This document shows, piece after piece, positions 43,093 to 53,676 of a DNA stretch of 64,000 nt. The notes beneath the pieces are model-generated. The model made no database searches and had not been told where the DNA came from. It saw only the letters and a list, made by a program, of their open reading frames with translations. The stretch's first letter is position 1; every line of letters begins with the position of its first letter. Position numbers and translations under genes: made by a program. The DNA comes from Deinococcus multiflagellatus (GTDB lineage Bacteria; Deinococcota; Deinococci; Deinococcales; Deinococcaceae): positions 248,001 to 312,000 of the forward strand of contig NZ_JAIQXV010000001.1 in the NCBI RefSeq assembly GCF_020166415.1. The letters are read 5' to 3'.

Positions 43093-44151
43093 CTAGCGGG
43101 TGTTCAGGGCAGTCCCAAACTGCTCGTTCAGGAAGACAGCCAGCGCCTGCGCGAAGCGCTGGTGGGCAAAGCTGCTGGGGTGAATGCCGTCCAGGCTGAA
43201 GCTGCGCCCAAAGGGGGCCGCCGCTGTGGGCAGCAGGGGCCGGCCCGGAAGACGGTCCAGCACCGCATTCACGTCGAACACCGGCACCGAATTGGCGGCG
43301 GCCAGTTCGCGGATCGCGTCGTTATAGCCGCGCACGATCTGCTGGGCCTGGGTGTACTCGGCGGCGGTTAGGGCGGCCGGGCTGGTGCAGGACAGCGGCT
43401 GCTCCCGGCTGGCCCTGGCCACCGTCAGCGTGCCGAAATAGGCTTCCTGGCCCTGGCAACTGGCGTCCACCAGTCCGCCCAGGCGCAGCACCCGCACCGG
43501 GATCAGGGCGGGGACCCGGGTCATGTCGGGCAGCGTCATCACGACCAGATGCGGCACGCCGCCGTCCAGCAGGCGGGCCAGCAGCGCGGCGTAGTCGGCC
43601 CGGAACTGGGCCAGTGGGGTGGCCTGGTCCGGCTGCCCGCGCAGGGTGGGCAGCAGCGCGTCGTTGTTGCCAATCCACAGGGTCACAAACTGGGGCCGCC
43701 GCTGCAGCGCCGCCTGCAGCTGGGTGGTGCCGGGGCCCAGAATCGCGCGGTACAGGTCCGGGTCGTACAGCAGCGGGTCGGGGTCTTGCACCTGGGTGTC
43801 GGTGCTGCGCAGCACGTCGCCCACCTTGGCGCCGGGCACCGCCACCACCATGGCCTGCACGTCTGGACGGGCCCGCTGGCAGGTCTTGGCGCCGCTCACG
43901 CCGATGGGTGGGGGGCAGCCAGGGGCCAGGACGTCAGGCATAGGCGTGTCCAGGCCGCCCCGTTGGCCCAGCAGGTGGGCGTAGGAGGCGTTCTGGGACT
44001 CGGCGGTGAGGCCGCCAGACTGAAAGCCGGCCGTGATGCTGTCGCCCATCGCCACATAGCGGGCAAAGGGCACAGCGGCGGCGCGTGGGGTGGGCGACAG
44101 GGCGGGCGTGCAGGCGGTGAGGAGCGCGAGGCAGACGAGGGCGGCTTTCAT
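43093..44151 (-). CDS. SGNH/GDSL-family lipoprotein hydrolase
   Basis: This 352-residue secreted lipoprotein has a lipobox in MKAALVCLALLTACTPAL. The SGNH blocks are YVAMGDSITAGFQSG (nucleophile Ser), LWIGNNDALLPTLRG (Asn) and FSLDGIHPSSFAHQRFA (Asp-His). It probably deacylates a lipid or polysaccharide at the cell surface. The GGAGG ribosome binding site 8 nt before the ATG supports the chosen start. It is read opposite to the surrounding recycling genes, so it may be an independent unit. Confidence 0.9.
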   Translation of the reverse strand: MKAALVCLALLTACTPALSPTPRAAAVPFARYVAMGDSITAGFQSGGLTAESQNASYAHLLGQRGGLDTPMPDVLAPGCPPPIGVSGAKTCQRARPDVQAMVVAVPGAKVGDVLRSTDTQVQDPDPLLYDPDLYRAILGPGTTQLQAALQRRPQFVTLWIGNNDALLPTLRGQPDQATPLAQFRADYAALLARLLDGGVPHLVVMTLPDMTRVPALIPVRVLRLGGLVDASCQGQEAYFGTLTVARASREQPLSCTSPAALTAAEYTQAQQIVRGYNDAIRELAAANSVPVFDVNAVLDRLPGRPLLPTAAAPFGRSFSLDGIHPSSFAHQRFAQALAVFLNEQFGTALNTR

Positions 44152-44415
44152 GGCACCACCTCCACAGACGCAGCGGCGGCGCGGGGCGGCCACCAGCGAA
44201 TGTGGGTATACCACAGCCTTCCTGCGTGTCTGGGTGCGTTTGGCTACGACTTCCGAACCCATGCCGCTTTTCCCGTGACGGCCCGTCTACGACCGAAAGG
44301 GCGCGCCGAGCAGCGCCGCAGCGAAGGAAAAGAGACGGATGCCGTTCATGTTCAGCCTGTCCTGCTGCCCCAGCTGTGGCCGTGCGCCCGCCCGTTTCGG
44401 CGTAGGCTGGGGCGC

Positions 44416-45291
44416 GTGACGGATTTCGCTCTGGACCCCCGCATTCACGCCTTTGATTCGGCGGCCCGGGTGGCCGAAAGCGCCCTGCGTGGGCAGTTGC
44501 CCGGCGAAGGCTGGCGCTACCTGGGCACGCGCCCCCTGTGGGCGGGCCCCGGCCGCCTGAGCCTGCTGGGTGCCCCCGAGGACGGCGCCGAGCAGGTCAC
44601 CGAGGCCCTGCCCGGTGAGGCCCTGGCGCTGCTGTGGGAAAACCGCGAGGGCTGGGCGCGGGTGCGCACGGTGCATGACGGCTACCTGGGCTGGGTGCGG
44701 GTCCGTGAGCCGCAGCCGCAGCCGCCGGCGGCCGAGTTGCTGCCTGTCACCGCCCTGCGCGCCCACGCCTACGCAGGGCCGGGTCTCCGGCAGCCGCTGG
44801 TGGGCGAACTGGCGCTGGGGGCCCAGGTGGGCACGCGGGCCGGCGAGGTGGTTGAGGAACAGGGGCGCCGCTGGGTGCCGGTCACGTTGGGCGACGGTGC
44901 GGAGGCCTGGGTGCAGGCGGCCGTGTTCTCCCCCATTCCGGGCGACGTGGCGGACCTCGCGCTGCGCTTTCTGGACGCGCCGTATGTGTGGGGCGGGCGC
45001 AGCGCGTGGGGGCTGGACTGCTCGGGGCTCACGCAGGTTGTGTACGCGGCGCATGGGCGGGCCCTGCCGCGCGACGCCGACCAGCAGCAGGCGGCGCTGC
45101 AGGCGGTGGAGGCGCCAGTGCGCGGCGACCTCGCCTTCTTCCCGGGGCACGTGGGCCTGATGCTGGATGAGCGGCGCATGGTGCATGCCAACGCCACCCA
45201 CATGCGGGTGAGCATCGAGACGCTGGGCGAGGGCGAGTACGGCACGCGGCTGCAGGAGAGCCTGGAGGGCTTCGGGCGGTGGCCCGGGTGA
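44416..45291 (+). CDS. NlpC/P60 peptidase with SH3 domains (YkfC-like)
   Basis: This 291-residue cysteine peptidase has two SH3b-like regions at residues 20-175 (LLWENREGWARVRTVHDGYL; VPVTLGDGAEAWVQAAVFSP). An NlpC/P60 domain follows, with the catalytic Cys in RSAWGLDCSGLTQVVYAA, the His in LAFFPGHVGLMLDERRM and a polar third residue near VHANATHM. It lacks a signal peptide, as does YkfC, which cuts gamma-D-Glu-DAP bonds of imported murein peptides. The GTG start has TAGGCT 7 nt upstream and no ribosome binding site. The dipeptide epimerase start overlaps its stop, matching the ykfB-ykfC pairing. Confidence 0.88.
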   Translation: MTDFALDPRIHAFDSAARVAESALRGQLPGEGWRYLGTRPLWAGPGRLSLLGAPEDGAEQVTEALPGEALALLWENREGWARVRTVHDGYLGWVRVREPQPQPPAAELLPVTALRAHAYAGPGLRQPLVGELALGAQVGTRAGEVVEEQGRRWVPVTLGDGAEAWVQAAVFSPIPGDVADLALRFLDAPYVWGGRSAWGLDCSGLTQVVYAAHGRALPRDADQQQAALQAVEAPVRGDLAFFPGHVGLMLDERRMVHANATHMRVSIETLGEGEYGTRLQESLEGFGRWPG

Positions 45292-46307
45292 GCCTGGGCT
45301 GGGAGACGCTGGAGCTGCACACCGCGCAGCCCTTTGGCATTGCCCGCTGGACGCACAGCGTGTATCCGCGCACCTTCGTGACCTTCACGCAAGGTGGCGT
45401 CATGGGCCAGGGCGAGGCGGCCCCGAATGCCTTTTACGGCGAGACGCGCGCCACGGTGGAGGGCGTGCTGCCGCTGCTCTCGGGGGCCCTGGAGGACCCC
45501 TGGGACTGGGACGGGCTGGGCGCGCGCCTCGCGGCCCGGATGCCGCAGGGGCACCCCAGCGCCAAGTGCGCCCTGGAGATGGCGGCGGTGGACTGGTGCG
45601 CGCGCGCCGTCGGCCGCCCGGCCTGGCAACTGCTGGGCCTGAGCCCGCTGCCGCTGCCGGAAAGCAGCTATACAGTCAGTATCGCCCCGCTGGACGACAT
45701 GCGCCGGCAGGCCCGCGAGGCGGTGGGCCGGGGCCACGGCGTGCTGAAGGTGAAGCTGGGCACCGACCACGACGAGGCGATTGTTCAGGCCCTGCGTGAG
45801 GAAGCGCCTGGCGCAGCCCTGCGGGTGGACGCCAACGCTGCCTGGACCCGCCCGCAGGCCCGGCGGATGCTGGACGTGCTCGCTGCCGCGCGCGTCGAAT
45901 TGGTGGAGCAGCCCCTGGCGGCCGGCGATCTGGAGGGCCACGCGGCCCTGCGGGGGGTCTCGGCGGTGCCCCTCGTGGCGGATGAAAGCCTGCACCATGT
46001 GGGGGACGTGCTGGCCCTGGCGCGCGCCTTTGACGGCGTGAACCTGAAGCTGGCTAAGCTGGGCGGGCCGCTGCAGGCCCTGCGCGCCCTGCGGCTGGCG
46101 CGCGCGGCGGGGCTGCAGGTGATGATGGGCTGCATGATTGAAAGCAGCCTGGGCATTGCGGCGGCGGCGGCCCTGGCGGGCGCGTGCGACTGGGCCGACC
46201 TGGACGGCGCCTTGCTCTTGGCCGACGACCCATTTGAGGGACTGGTGTGGCAGGCGGGGCATTTGCAGCGGCCTACAAGTGCCGGCTGGGGCGTGGCGCG
46301 GCGGTGA
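45288..46307 (+). CDS. Dipeptide epimerase (enolase superfamily, YkfB/YcjG-like)
   Basis: This 339-residue muconate-lactonizing subgroup enzyme converts L-Ala-D-Glu to L-Ala-L-Glu in characterised relatives. The acid/base lysines are in GHGVLKVKLGTDHD (K-x-K) and VNLKLAKLGGPLQ. The metal ligands are in LRVDANAAWT, ELVEQPLAAG and LVADESLHHV. The epimerase-type end MGCMIESSLGIAAAAALAGA and WADLDGALLL, with D-x-D, favour dipeptide epimerase over muconate cycloisomerase or OSB synthase. The GTG overlaps the peptidase stop; another GTG 9 nt upstream is possible. Confidence 0.88.
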   Translation: MSLGWETLELHTAQPFGIARWTHSVYPRTFVTFTQGGVMGQGEAAPNAFYGETRATVEGVLPLLSGALEDPWDWDGLGARLAARMPQGHPSAKCALEMAAVDWCARAVGRPAWQLLGLSPLPLPESSYTVSIAPLDDMRRQAREAVGRGHGVLKVKLGTDHDEAIVQALREEAPGAALRVDANAAWTRPQARRMLDVLAAARVELVEQPLAAGDLEGHAALRGVSAVPLVADESLHHVGDVLALARAFDGVNLKLAKLGGPLQALRALRLARAAGLQVMMGCMIESSLGIAAAAALAGACDWADLDGALLLADDPFEGLVWQAGHLQRPTSAGWGVARR

Positions 46308-47512
46308 GCCCAAGTATCGCTCTTATCGGTTGTGGCAACCGGGGTGCAGACGTTTATGGGCGTTTACTGCAGGCCCAGGGCGCGCAGATCACCCACCTGG
46401 TCGAGCCGCGCGCCGCACGCCTGGCCGAGGTGGCGGCGCGGCATGGGGTGGAACCAGAGGCGCAGTTTGCCCACTGGGACGCCTTCTTCGCCCTGGGGCG
46501 GGTGGCCGACGCGGTGGTGATCGCCACCCCTGACGACGCGCATGTGGGGCCCTGTCTGGCGGCGCTGGCCCTGGGCTACGACGTGCTGCTGGAAAAACCG
46601 GTCTGCCTGCACGAGCACGAACTGGCGTTGCTCCTTCAGGCCGAGGCGGCGTCGGCTGGGCGGGTCACGGTGTGCCATGTGCTGCGCGCCACGCCGTTTT
46701 TTCAGGCGGTGCAGGGGGTCATTGATGCTGGTCGCCTGGGCCGCCTGATTGGCATTCAGCATGCGGAAAACGTGGCGCACTGGCATTACGCGCATTCCTA
46801 CGTGCGGGGCAACTGGCGCGCCACGCCGCCCGCCGCACCCTTCCTGCTGGCCAAAAGCAGCCACGACCTGGACCTGCTGCGTGCGTTTGCGGGTGCCCGG
46901 CCGTTGCGGGTGAGCAGCGAGGGCGGTTTGCACCACTTCCGCCCAGATCAAGCGCCACCCGGGGCCGCTGATCGCTGCGTGGTGTGCCCGGTGGTGGACT
47001 GTCCATCGGATGCCCGGCGCATTTATCTGGACCGTGATCCAGGGATCTGGCCGGTCACTGTGCTGACGGCCGGGGGGCAAGCGCTGGAGGACGCTCTGGC
47101 GCAGGGGCCCTACGGCGAATGCGTGTACCTGGGCCACAACAACCAGCCGGACCACCAGGCCGTGACCGTGGTGTTCGAGGGTGGCGTGACCGCGCAGCTG
47201 ACAGTGAGCGCCTTTACCCACAACAACACGCGCACGCTGAAGCTGCTGGGCACCCACGGCGAACTGCGCGGCCACATGGAGCGCGGTGAGCTGGAACTGC
47301 ACGATTTTCGCAGCGGCGCGGTCACCCGCTGGACGGTGGACACGGCAGGCACCCACGGCGGCGGTGACCTGGGGCTGGTGCAGGCGTGGCTGGCCTTCCT
47401 GCGCGGGGCAGCCCCTCCCCCAACGCCGCTGGCGCAGTCGCTGGATTCGCACCGGATGGCGTTTGCGGCCGAGCGGGCCAGGGTAGAAGGTCGCGTGGTG
47501 GCGTTGGGGTGA
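46304..47512 (+). CDS. Gfo/Idh/MocA-family oxidoreductase
   Basis: This 402-residue NAD(P)-dependent dehydrogenase has the Rossmann motif IALIGCGNRGADVYGRLL and the signature DVLLEKPVCLHEHELALLL. The active-site region is FLLAKSSHDLDLLRAFAGAR. A cysteine cluster (RCVVCPVVDCPS) sits in the middle, as in several sugar-type oxidoreductases. The GTG overlaps the epimerase stop, so it belongs to the same transcript. It may process an amino sugar or anhydro sugar from cell-wall turnover, but that rests only on context. Repeat copy E follows 24 nt after the stop. Confidence 0.88.
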   Translation: MSPSIALIGCGNRGADVYGRLLQAQGAQITHLVEPRAARLAEVAARHGVEPEAQFAHWDAFFALGRVADAVVIATPDDAHVGPCLAALALGYDVLLEKPVCLHEHELALLLQAEAASAGRVTVCHVLRATPFFQAVQGVIDAGRLGRLIGIQHAENVAHWHYAHSYVRGNWRATPPAAPFLLAKSSHDLDLLRAFAGARPLRVSSEGGLHHFRPDQAPPGAADRCVVCPVVDCPSDARRIYLDRDPGIWPVTVLTAGGQALEDALAQGPYGECVYLGHNNQPDHQAVTVVFEGGVTAQLTVSAFTHNNTRTLKLLGTHGELRGHMERGELELHDFRSGAVTRWTVDTAGTHGGGDLGLVQAWLAFLRGAAPPPTPLAQSLDSHRMAFAAERARVEGRVVALG

Positions 47513-47536
47513 GGGTGTGGCCGGTATATGGGGTAC

Positions 47537-47583
47537 TAAGTGAAAGTATTCACGATTATATCAGATCGTGAAATTTTCGTTTC
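47537..47583 (-). repeat. 47-bp intergenic palindromic repeat, copy E
   Basis: Read on the plus strand it begins TAAGTGAAAGTA, forms TTCACGAT-TATATCAG-ATCGTGAA and ends ATTTTCGTTTC. It lies 24 nt after the oxidoreductase stop and its far end overlaps the TGA stop of the convergent histidine phosphatase (47584-47582). It differs from copy D at one base. Confidence 0.9.
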
Positions 47584-48166
47584 ATCGGTTGTTTTGAAGG
47601 TTCCATTCGCCGTTAGCTTTCTCCAGAAACACGTAGTCCGTATTGCCCAGCACCAGTTCGCCGCGCATCCAGACCTCCTCGATATCCCGGCCCAGCAGCG
47701 CGGCCAGGCCAATGCGCAGGATGCCGCCGTGCGAGACCACAGCCGCATCCTGGTCCTGGGGCAACCCCTCCAGGGCGTGCACAAAGCGCGCGGCAATTTG
47801 CTCGAACGTCTCGCCGCCGCGAAAGCCCAGCCCGCCGCCGGGCAGGCGCAGGTCGTGGGCAGCGGTTTTCAGGTCGGCGTAGGGGCGGCCGGCCCAGTCG
47901 CCGCAGTCCACCTCCTGCAGGTCGGGGCGCACCTGCACGGGCACGCCCAGCGCGCGGGCCAGGGGCTCGGCCGTTTGCTGGGCGCGGCGGTAGGTGCTGG
48001 CGTACACGGCCTGGGGGCGTGGGGTGGCGGCGGCCAGGCGCCCGGCCAGCGCCTGCGCCTGGGCATGGCCCTTTTCGCTGAGTTCGTCGCCCGCACTCGC
48101 CGCGCCGCGCAGGATGCCGGCCTGGTTGCCGTGGGTTTCGCCGTGCCGGATGAGCCACAGGTGCAT
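47582..48166 (-). CDS. Histidine phosphatase (phosphoglycerate mutase-like)
   Basis: This 194-residue protein is of the cofactor-independent-looking RHG branch. The phospho-accepting His is in MHLWLIRHGETHGNQAG and the second catalytic His in DQDAAVVSHGGILRIGLAAL. EVDCGDWAGRPYADLK contains the acid residue. Members dephosphorylate sugars, nucleotides or cofactor precursors (CobC-like), and the specific substrate is unknown. Its TGA stop overlaps repeat copy E by two bases, so the last residues (NLQNNR) may have been altered by the repeat. Confidence 0.9.
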   Translation of the reverse strand: MHLWLIRHGETHGNQAGILRGAASAGDELSEKGHAQAQALAGRLAAATPRPQAVYASTYRRAQQTAEPLARALGVPVQVRPDLQEVDCGDWAGRPYADLKTAAHDLRLPGGGLGFRGGETFEQIAARFVHALEGLPQDQDAAVVSHGGILRIGLAALLGRDIEEVWMRGELVLGNTDYVFLEKANGEWNLQNNR

Positions 48167-48226
48167 GGGGCGCAGTCTACGGAATTGGGGGGGAAGGCCG
48201 GGGCACCGGTCTCCCCTCCCCGGCGC

Positions 48227-49087
48227 TCAGGCTGGGCGCAGGGCGTCGGCCACAGCGGCGGCCAGCGGCGTGGTGGGGCGGCCGATCAGGCGGCGCAGGT
48301 CGCCACTGTCGGTCTGCAGTTCACCGCGCGCCAGGCCGGCGTCAGAATCGGCCAGCATCTCGGCCAGGGGGGCGGGCAGGCCAAAGCTGTTCAGGGTCTG
48401 GGCGAACTCAGTCACGGGCAGGTTCTGGTAGGCCACCGGGCGCCCGCCCTGGCGGCTGAATTCGGCGGCAATCTGGGACAGGGTCAGGGCCTCGTCGCCG
48501 CCCAGTTCGTAGGTGGCGCCCCCGTGGCCCTCGCCGGTCAGGACAGCGGCGGCGGCTTCGGCATAGTCGGCGCGGGTGGCGGGGGTCACCTGACCGTCGC
48601 CGGCAGCGCCCAGCAGCACGCCCTGGGCCAGGGTCTGTGCCAGGCTGCCGGTGTAATTCTCGGTGTACCAGCCGTTGCGCAGCAGGGTGAACGGCACACC
48701 GGACGCGCGCAGGATGTCTTCAGTGGCCCGGTGGTCGGCGGCCAGCCCCATCTGCGCCGTGCCGGCATTCAGCAGGCTGGTGTAGGCCAGGAGGGCCACG
48801 CCGGCCTCACGCGCGGCCTCGATCACCCGGCGGTGTTGACCGGGGCGGTCGTTCAGGTCGTTGCTGGAGACCAGCAGCAGGCGGCTCACCCCGTCCAGGG
48901 CGGGGGGCCATGTTTCCTGCTGGGTGTAGTCGGCGCGGCGCACCTGCACACCCTGGGCGGCCAGGTCGGCGGCCTTTTCGGGGGAGCGCACCAGGGCCAC
49001 CAGGGTCTGGGCGGGCGCGCCGCGCCGCAGCAGGGTGTCAAGGGTCAGGCGGCCAAGGTGGCCAGTGGCACCAGTTACAGCAATCAT
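48227..49087 (-). CDS. NmrA-like NAD(P)H-binding protein, probable QOR2-type quinone oxidoreductase
   Basis: This 286-residue atypical SDR opens MIAVTGATGHLGRLTLDTLL, with LVALVRSPEKAADLAAQGVQ marking the NADP(H) pocket. LLLVSSNDLNDRPGQHRRVI and FTLLRNGWYTENYTGSLAQ closely resemble the QorB/YtfG group, NADPH:quinone oxidoreductases type 2. It lies downstream of an Rrf2-type regulator on the same strand, an arrangement typical of thiol- or quinone-responsive control in Firmicutes. The start at MIAV matches the family. AAGGAG precedes it. Confidence 0.87.
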   Translation of the reverse strand: MIAVTGATGHLGRLTLDTLLRRGAPAQTLVALVRSPEKAADLAAQGVQVRRADYTQQETWPPALDGVSRLLLVSSNDLNDRPGQHRRVIEAAREAGVALLAYTSLLNAGTAQMGLAADHRATEDILRASGVPFTLLRNGWYTENYTGSLAQTLAQGVLLGAAGDGQVTPATRADYAEAAAAVLTGEGHGGATYELGGDEALTLSQIAAEFSRQGGRPVAYQNLPVTEFAQTLNSFGLPAPLAEMLADSDAGLARGELQTDSGDLRRLIGRPTTPLAAAVADALRPA

Positions 49088-49150
49088 GGGAACTCCTTCG
49101 GGATGAGGGGCGAGGTGTCGGCGTTTCACTTACATGTTGGAGAAAAAAAT

Positions 49151-49561
49151 TTAGCTGGCCCGCTGGGCCAGGTCCGCCGTCACGTCGGCCAGGGTGGTCC
49201 GGGCCAATTCGGCTTCCAGGGCGGCCTGGGCCTGGGCAAAGTGCGCCTCCAGGGTGGCCTGGATGTTGGCGCCCACCGGGCAACTGGGGTGCGGGTGCTC
49301 GTGCAGGCGAAACACCGACCCCTGACCCACGGCGCGGTACACGTCCAGCAGGGTGATCTGCGTGGGCGGGCGGGTCAGTTCGGCGCCGGCCACGCCCCGG
49401 CGGGTGCGCAGCAGCCCGGCGCGGCGCAGCAGCCCCGAAACGGTGCGAATCACCACCGGGTTGGTGCCCACGCTGCCGGCCATCTCGGCTGAACTGGAGG
49501 CGTCCGGGAACTGGTGAACCAGGGCCAGGATATGCACCGCCACGGCAAACTGACTGTTCAC
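49151..49561 (-). CDS. Rrf2-family transcriptional regulator
   Basis: This 136-residue winged-helix repressor has the Rrf2 opening [20 protein letters not shown], the recognition helix region [18 protein letters not shown], and a single Cys in [12 protein letters not shown]. The three-Cys iron-sulfur set of IscR is absent. The single Cys suggests redox or electrophile sensing like YwnA/YwgB-type members. The GTG start has GGAGG 9 nt upstream. A TGTCA-N9-TGACA site in its own promoter suggests autoregulation, and the quinone oxidoreductase gene downstream is the likely main target. Confidence 0.9.
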   Translation of the reverse strand: MNSQFAVAVHILALVHQFPDASSSAEMAGSVGTNPVVIRTVSGLLRRAGLLRTRRGVAGAELTRPPTQITLLDVYRAVGQGSVFRLHEHPHPSCPVGANIQATLEAHFAQAQAALEAELARTTLADVTADLAQRAS

Positions 49562-49584
49562 AGGCCCTCACCTCCTCTCCAACG

Positions 49585-49619
49585 TGTCACAGTTTTACTG
49601 ACAAGTCGGCGGTTGTCAA
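49585..49619 (-). promoter_or_regulatory. Promoter and operator of the Rrf2 gene
   Basis: On the minus strand TTGACA (49619-49614), a 16-bp spacer and TAAAAC (49597-49592) form a promoter. An inverted repeat TGTCA-N9-TGACA (49585-49603) covers the -10 region and is a good candidate for the Rrf2 binding site. Confidence 0.55.
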
Positions 49620-49682
49620 GTCTTCAGCGACAGGGCGCCTTCCCTCACGGAGTGGCGCGCGCCCCTCCCCTATCCTGGGCAG

Positions 49683-51536
<1,854 letters not shown>

Positions 51537-52175
51537 TCCGCCTTCCGGGAAGTTCCGTCACGTGTCGCAGCATTGTGTCGACCGAAGGGCCGCGCAGAGC
51601 GTTGGGGCAGAGCGGGCACAAAGACGGATGTCCGGGAAGTGGGCTGGAGCAGCGCCGAAGGCGGGGAACTTCCGGGGCAGAACCGGATGTTCCGGCAATG
51701 GCCGGCAGGCCGTATGGGCCATGGTGCGGAGAGTGTTCAAGCGTGGTGAGTGGCACACGGAAGAAACGCCGTCTGGGATCCCCCACTCGCTTCCCTTCCT
51801 CTGCTGCGCCGCTCTACGGGTCCCCCACGAGGAGAAAAACAGCGTGTTGGCCAGGCTGTCCTCTGTGGAGGGCTGAACCTGTCCGCACCAGTGCTGAGGC
51901 GCAGCGGGGTTTTGCCCAGCTGGGTCCCGTCGGGGCAGGGGCGAGGGCCGCTGCGTCGCCTGGTCCCTTTCTTTCAAGATGGAGTGGCTCAAGGTGGGGC
52001 TTTGGGCCATGTTTGCTGGACGCCGGGCGAGAGGTCAGACCACCCAGGGAACCGGGCGTGGCACTATGCGGGGCGACACCACAGTTGATGCGCGTGCTTC
52101 TCCAGGCCCCGGCCTGGGGCTGGGGCGCATGCTGGCTGGGTGATCTTCACGGCCTGCCGTCTCTGGGAGATCTCT
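51537..52175. other. 639-bp stretch without a supported gene
   Basis: Open frames exist on both strands but none has family-like protein, a ribosome binding site or normal codon bias. The first 170 bases hold several CCGGA/TTCCGG repeats: CTTCCGGGAAG at 51542-51552, and the pair CGGATGTCCGG and CCGGATGTTCCGG near 51625 and 51683. Later, two stretches share GGATCCCCCAC / GGGTCCCCCAC. It could be decayed sequence, an untranslated leader of the astacin-like gene, or an RNA gene. I cannot decide. Confidence 0.5.
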
Positions 52176-53420
52176 ATGAAGCACACTTTCGCCCTCCTGT
52201 CGCTCACCACCCTTGCCCTGCTGGCCGGTTGTGCCGGGCAGGCCCCGCTGCCCGGGGGCGCGGCCCTGAACCTGCAGGGGGGACCCACCTTCCGCGTGGA
52301 CCTGCGCGAAACGCCGCTCGCAGCCCTGGACGCCGCCGCGCGCACCCGCCTGTCGCAGGACGCCGCCGTGGAGGTCACGCTGCGCAGCGGCACCACCCTG
52401 ATGTACCGCAATGTGGGCGGCCAGATCGTGGTGGACGGCGACATGTTGCTGGGCCGCTCGGAAGACGCCGCGCAGGTGCTCTCGCGCCTGGACAAGGCGC
52501 CGGCCGGCAGCCTGGGCACCCAGAGCCTCTCGCGCTTTGCGGCGGGTGGGGGCAACTGGGCGAACAAGACGGTGCCGTATTTCTGGAAACAGGGCGCCCT
52601 GAGCGCCACGCAGGCGGCAGCGGTGAACGCGGCGGTGGAACGCTGGAACGCGCAGGCGGGCACGACTCTGCGCTGGGTCTGGAACCCGAACGCGGCGAAC
52701 AAGGTGGAGTTCGTGGTGGGGGGCGGCGGCTGCGGGTCGTCGTACGTGGGGTCTATTGGGGGCACGCAGCCGCTGACCATCGCGGCCAACTGCTTTAACA
52801 ACAGCACCCTCATTCACGAGATGGGCCACGCGGCGGGCTTTCACCACGAGCACCAGCGCTGCGACCGCGACAATTACATCACGGTGGGCAGCGCCTACGT
52901 GGGCGACACCACCAACTTTGGCAAGACCTGCAACGCCTACACCCACGGCCCCTACGACTACGACTCGGTGATGAACTACTTCCCGCCGTACATCTACGCG
53001 CGCAGCCAGCCAGTCGGGCCCTACAACGGCTCGCCGGCCAACCTGGGCAAGGTCTCGGAACTCAGCCGGGGCGACCTGTTTGCGCTGCAGACCATCTACC
53101 CGGGCGGCACCACCCCGCCGCCCAGCGGCGGCACCACCTACACCGGGACCTTGAACAGCGGCTACAGCACGGTGCAGCCGGGTTCCTCGGGCTTCTCGTA
53201 TGCGGGGGGCACGCTGAAGGGCTCGCTGACTGGGCCGGCCGGCAGCGACTTTGACCTGTACCTGCAGCGCTGGTCCGGCTCGGCGTGGGGCACGGTGGCC
53301 CAGAGCACCAGCCCCGGCAACACCGAGACGGTCAGCTTCGCGGCTGGGGCGGGCACCTACCGCTGGTACATCTACAGCTACAGCGGCAGCGGGACGTACA
53401 GCCTGGCCGAGACGAAGTAA
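52176..53420 (+). CDS. Astacin-like M12A metalloprotease lipoprotein with PPC domain
   Basis: This 414-residue exported protease has a lipobox in [17 protein letters not shown] and a propeptide-like region to about residue 125. The zinc-binding H-E-x2-H-x2-G-x2-H motif is in [20 protein letters not shown], as in astacins. The downstream Met-turn region is [20 protein letters not shown]-type linker leads to a C-terminal pre-peptidase (PPC) beta domain ([39 protein letters not shown]). The start at MKHTF gives a proper signal peptide. A strong terminator follows. Confidence 0.9.
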   Translation: MKHTFALLSLTTLALLAGCAGQAPLPGGAALNLQGGPTFRVDLRETPLAALDAAARTRLSQDAAVEVTLRSGTTLMYRNVGGQIVVDGDMLLGRSEDAAQVLSRLDKAPAGSLGTQSLSRFAAGGGNWANKTVPYFWKQGALSATQAAAVNAAVERWNAQAGTTLRWVWNPNAANKVEFVVGGGGCGSSYVGSIGGTQPLTIAANCFNNSTLIHEMGHAAGFHHEHQRCDRDNYITVGSAYVGDTTNFGKTCNAYTHGPYDYDSVMNYFPPYIYARSQPVGPYNGSPANLGKVSELSRGDLFALQTIYPGGTTPPPSGGTTYTGTLNSGYSTVQPGSSGFSYAGGTLKGSLTGPAGSDFDLYLQRWSGSAWGTVAQSTSPGNTETVSFAAGAGTYRWYIYSYSGSGTYSLAETK

Positions 53421-53442
53421 AGGTCGCCCAGGGGCCCAACGG

Positions 53443-53479
53443 CGGGCCGCCCCTCTTCACTGGGAAGGGGGGCGGCCCG
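53443..53479 (+). terminator. Terminator of the astacin-like gene
   Basis: A 15-bp stem starting CGGGCCGCCCC, with one G-T pair and a 7-nt loop, 22 nt past the stop. The tail has no T-run. Confidence 0.65.
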
Positions 53480-53514
53480 TGTGCCTGCGCTGGTGGGTGT
53501 GGGCATGCAGCCCA

Positions 53515-53676
53515 TCACGCGGGGCTCAGGCGGTGCAGCAGGGCGCGGAGGTTCAGGGGCAGGCGCAGCCGGGGGGCCCTGGGCTGGGCGCGGGCGGCCT
53601 GGCGGGCGAGGCGGTCCTGGGCGGCTTCATCGAGCAGCGACTGCGCGCGCCAGAGGTCGGGGTGCTGGTTCAGCAT
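53515..53676 (-). CDS. Possible 53-residue basic protein
   Basis: This short minus-strand ORF runs from ATG 53676 to TGA 53515: [20 protein letters not shown], then a basic Ala/Arg-rich segment, ending [13 protein letters not shown]. The amphipathic helical composition and GC-rich third positions are consistent with a real small protein. It fills an otherwise empty 468-nt gap between the astacin-like and PAP2 genes. No Shine-Dalgarno or clear -10 box is seen, so the call is tentative. Confidence 0.4.
   Translation of the reverse strand: MLNQHPDLWRAQSLLDEAAQDRLARQAARAQPRAPRLRLPLNLRALLHRLSPA

Noticed and set aside
47540..47620. Open frames beginning inside the 47-bp repeats (products starting MKVFTIISDRE and similar)
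   Set aside because: The shared N-terminal residues come from the repeat sequence itself. The frames then run into unrelated antisense sequence, so they are not a protein family.
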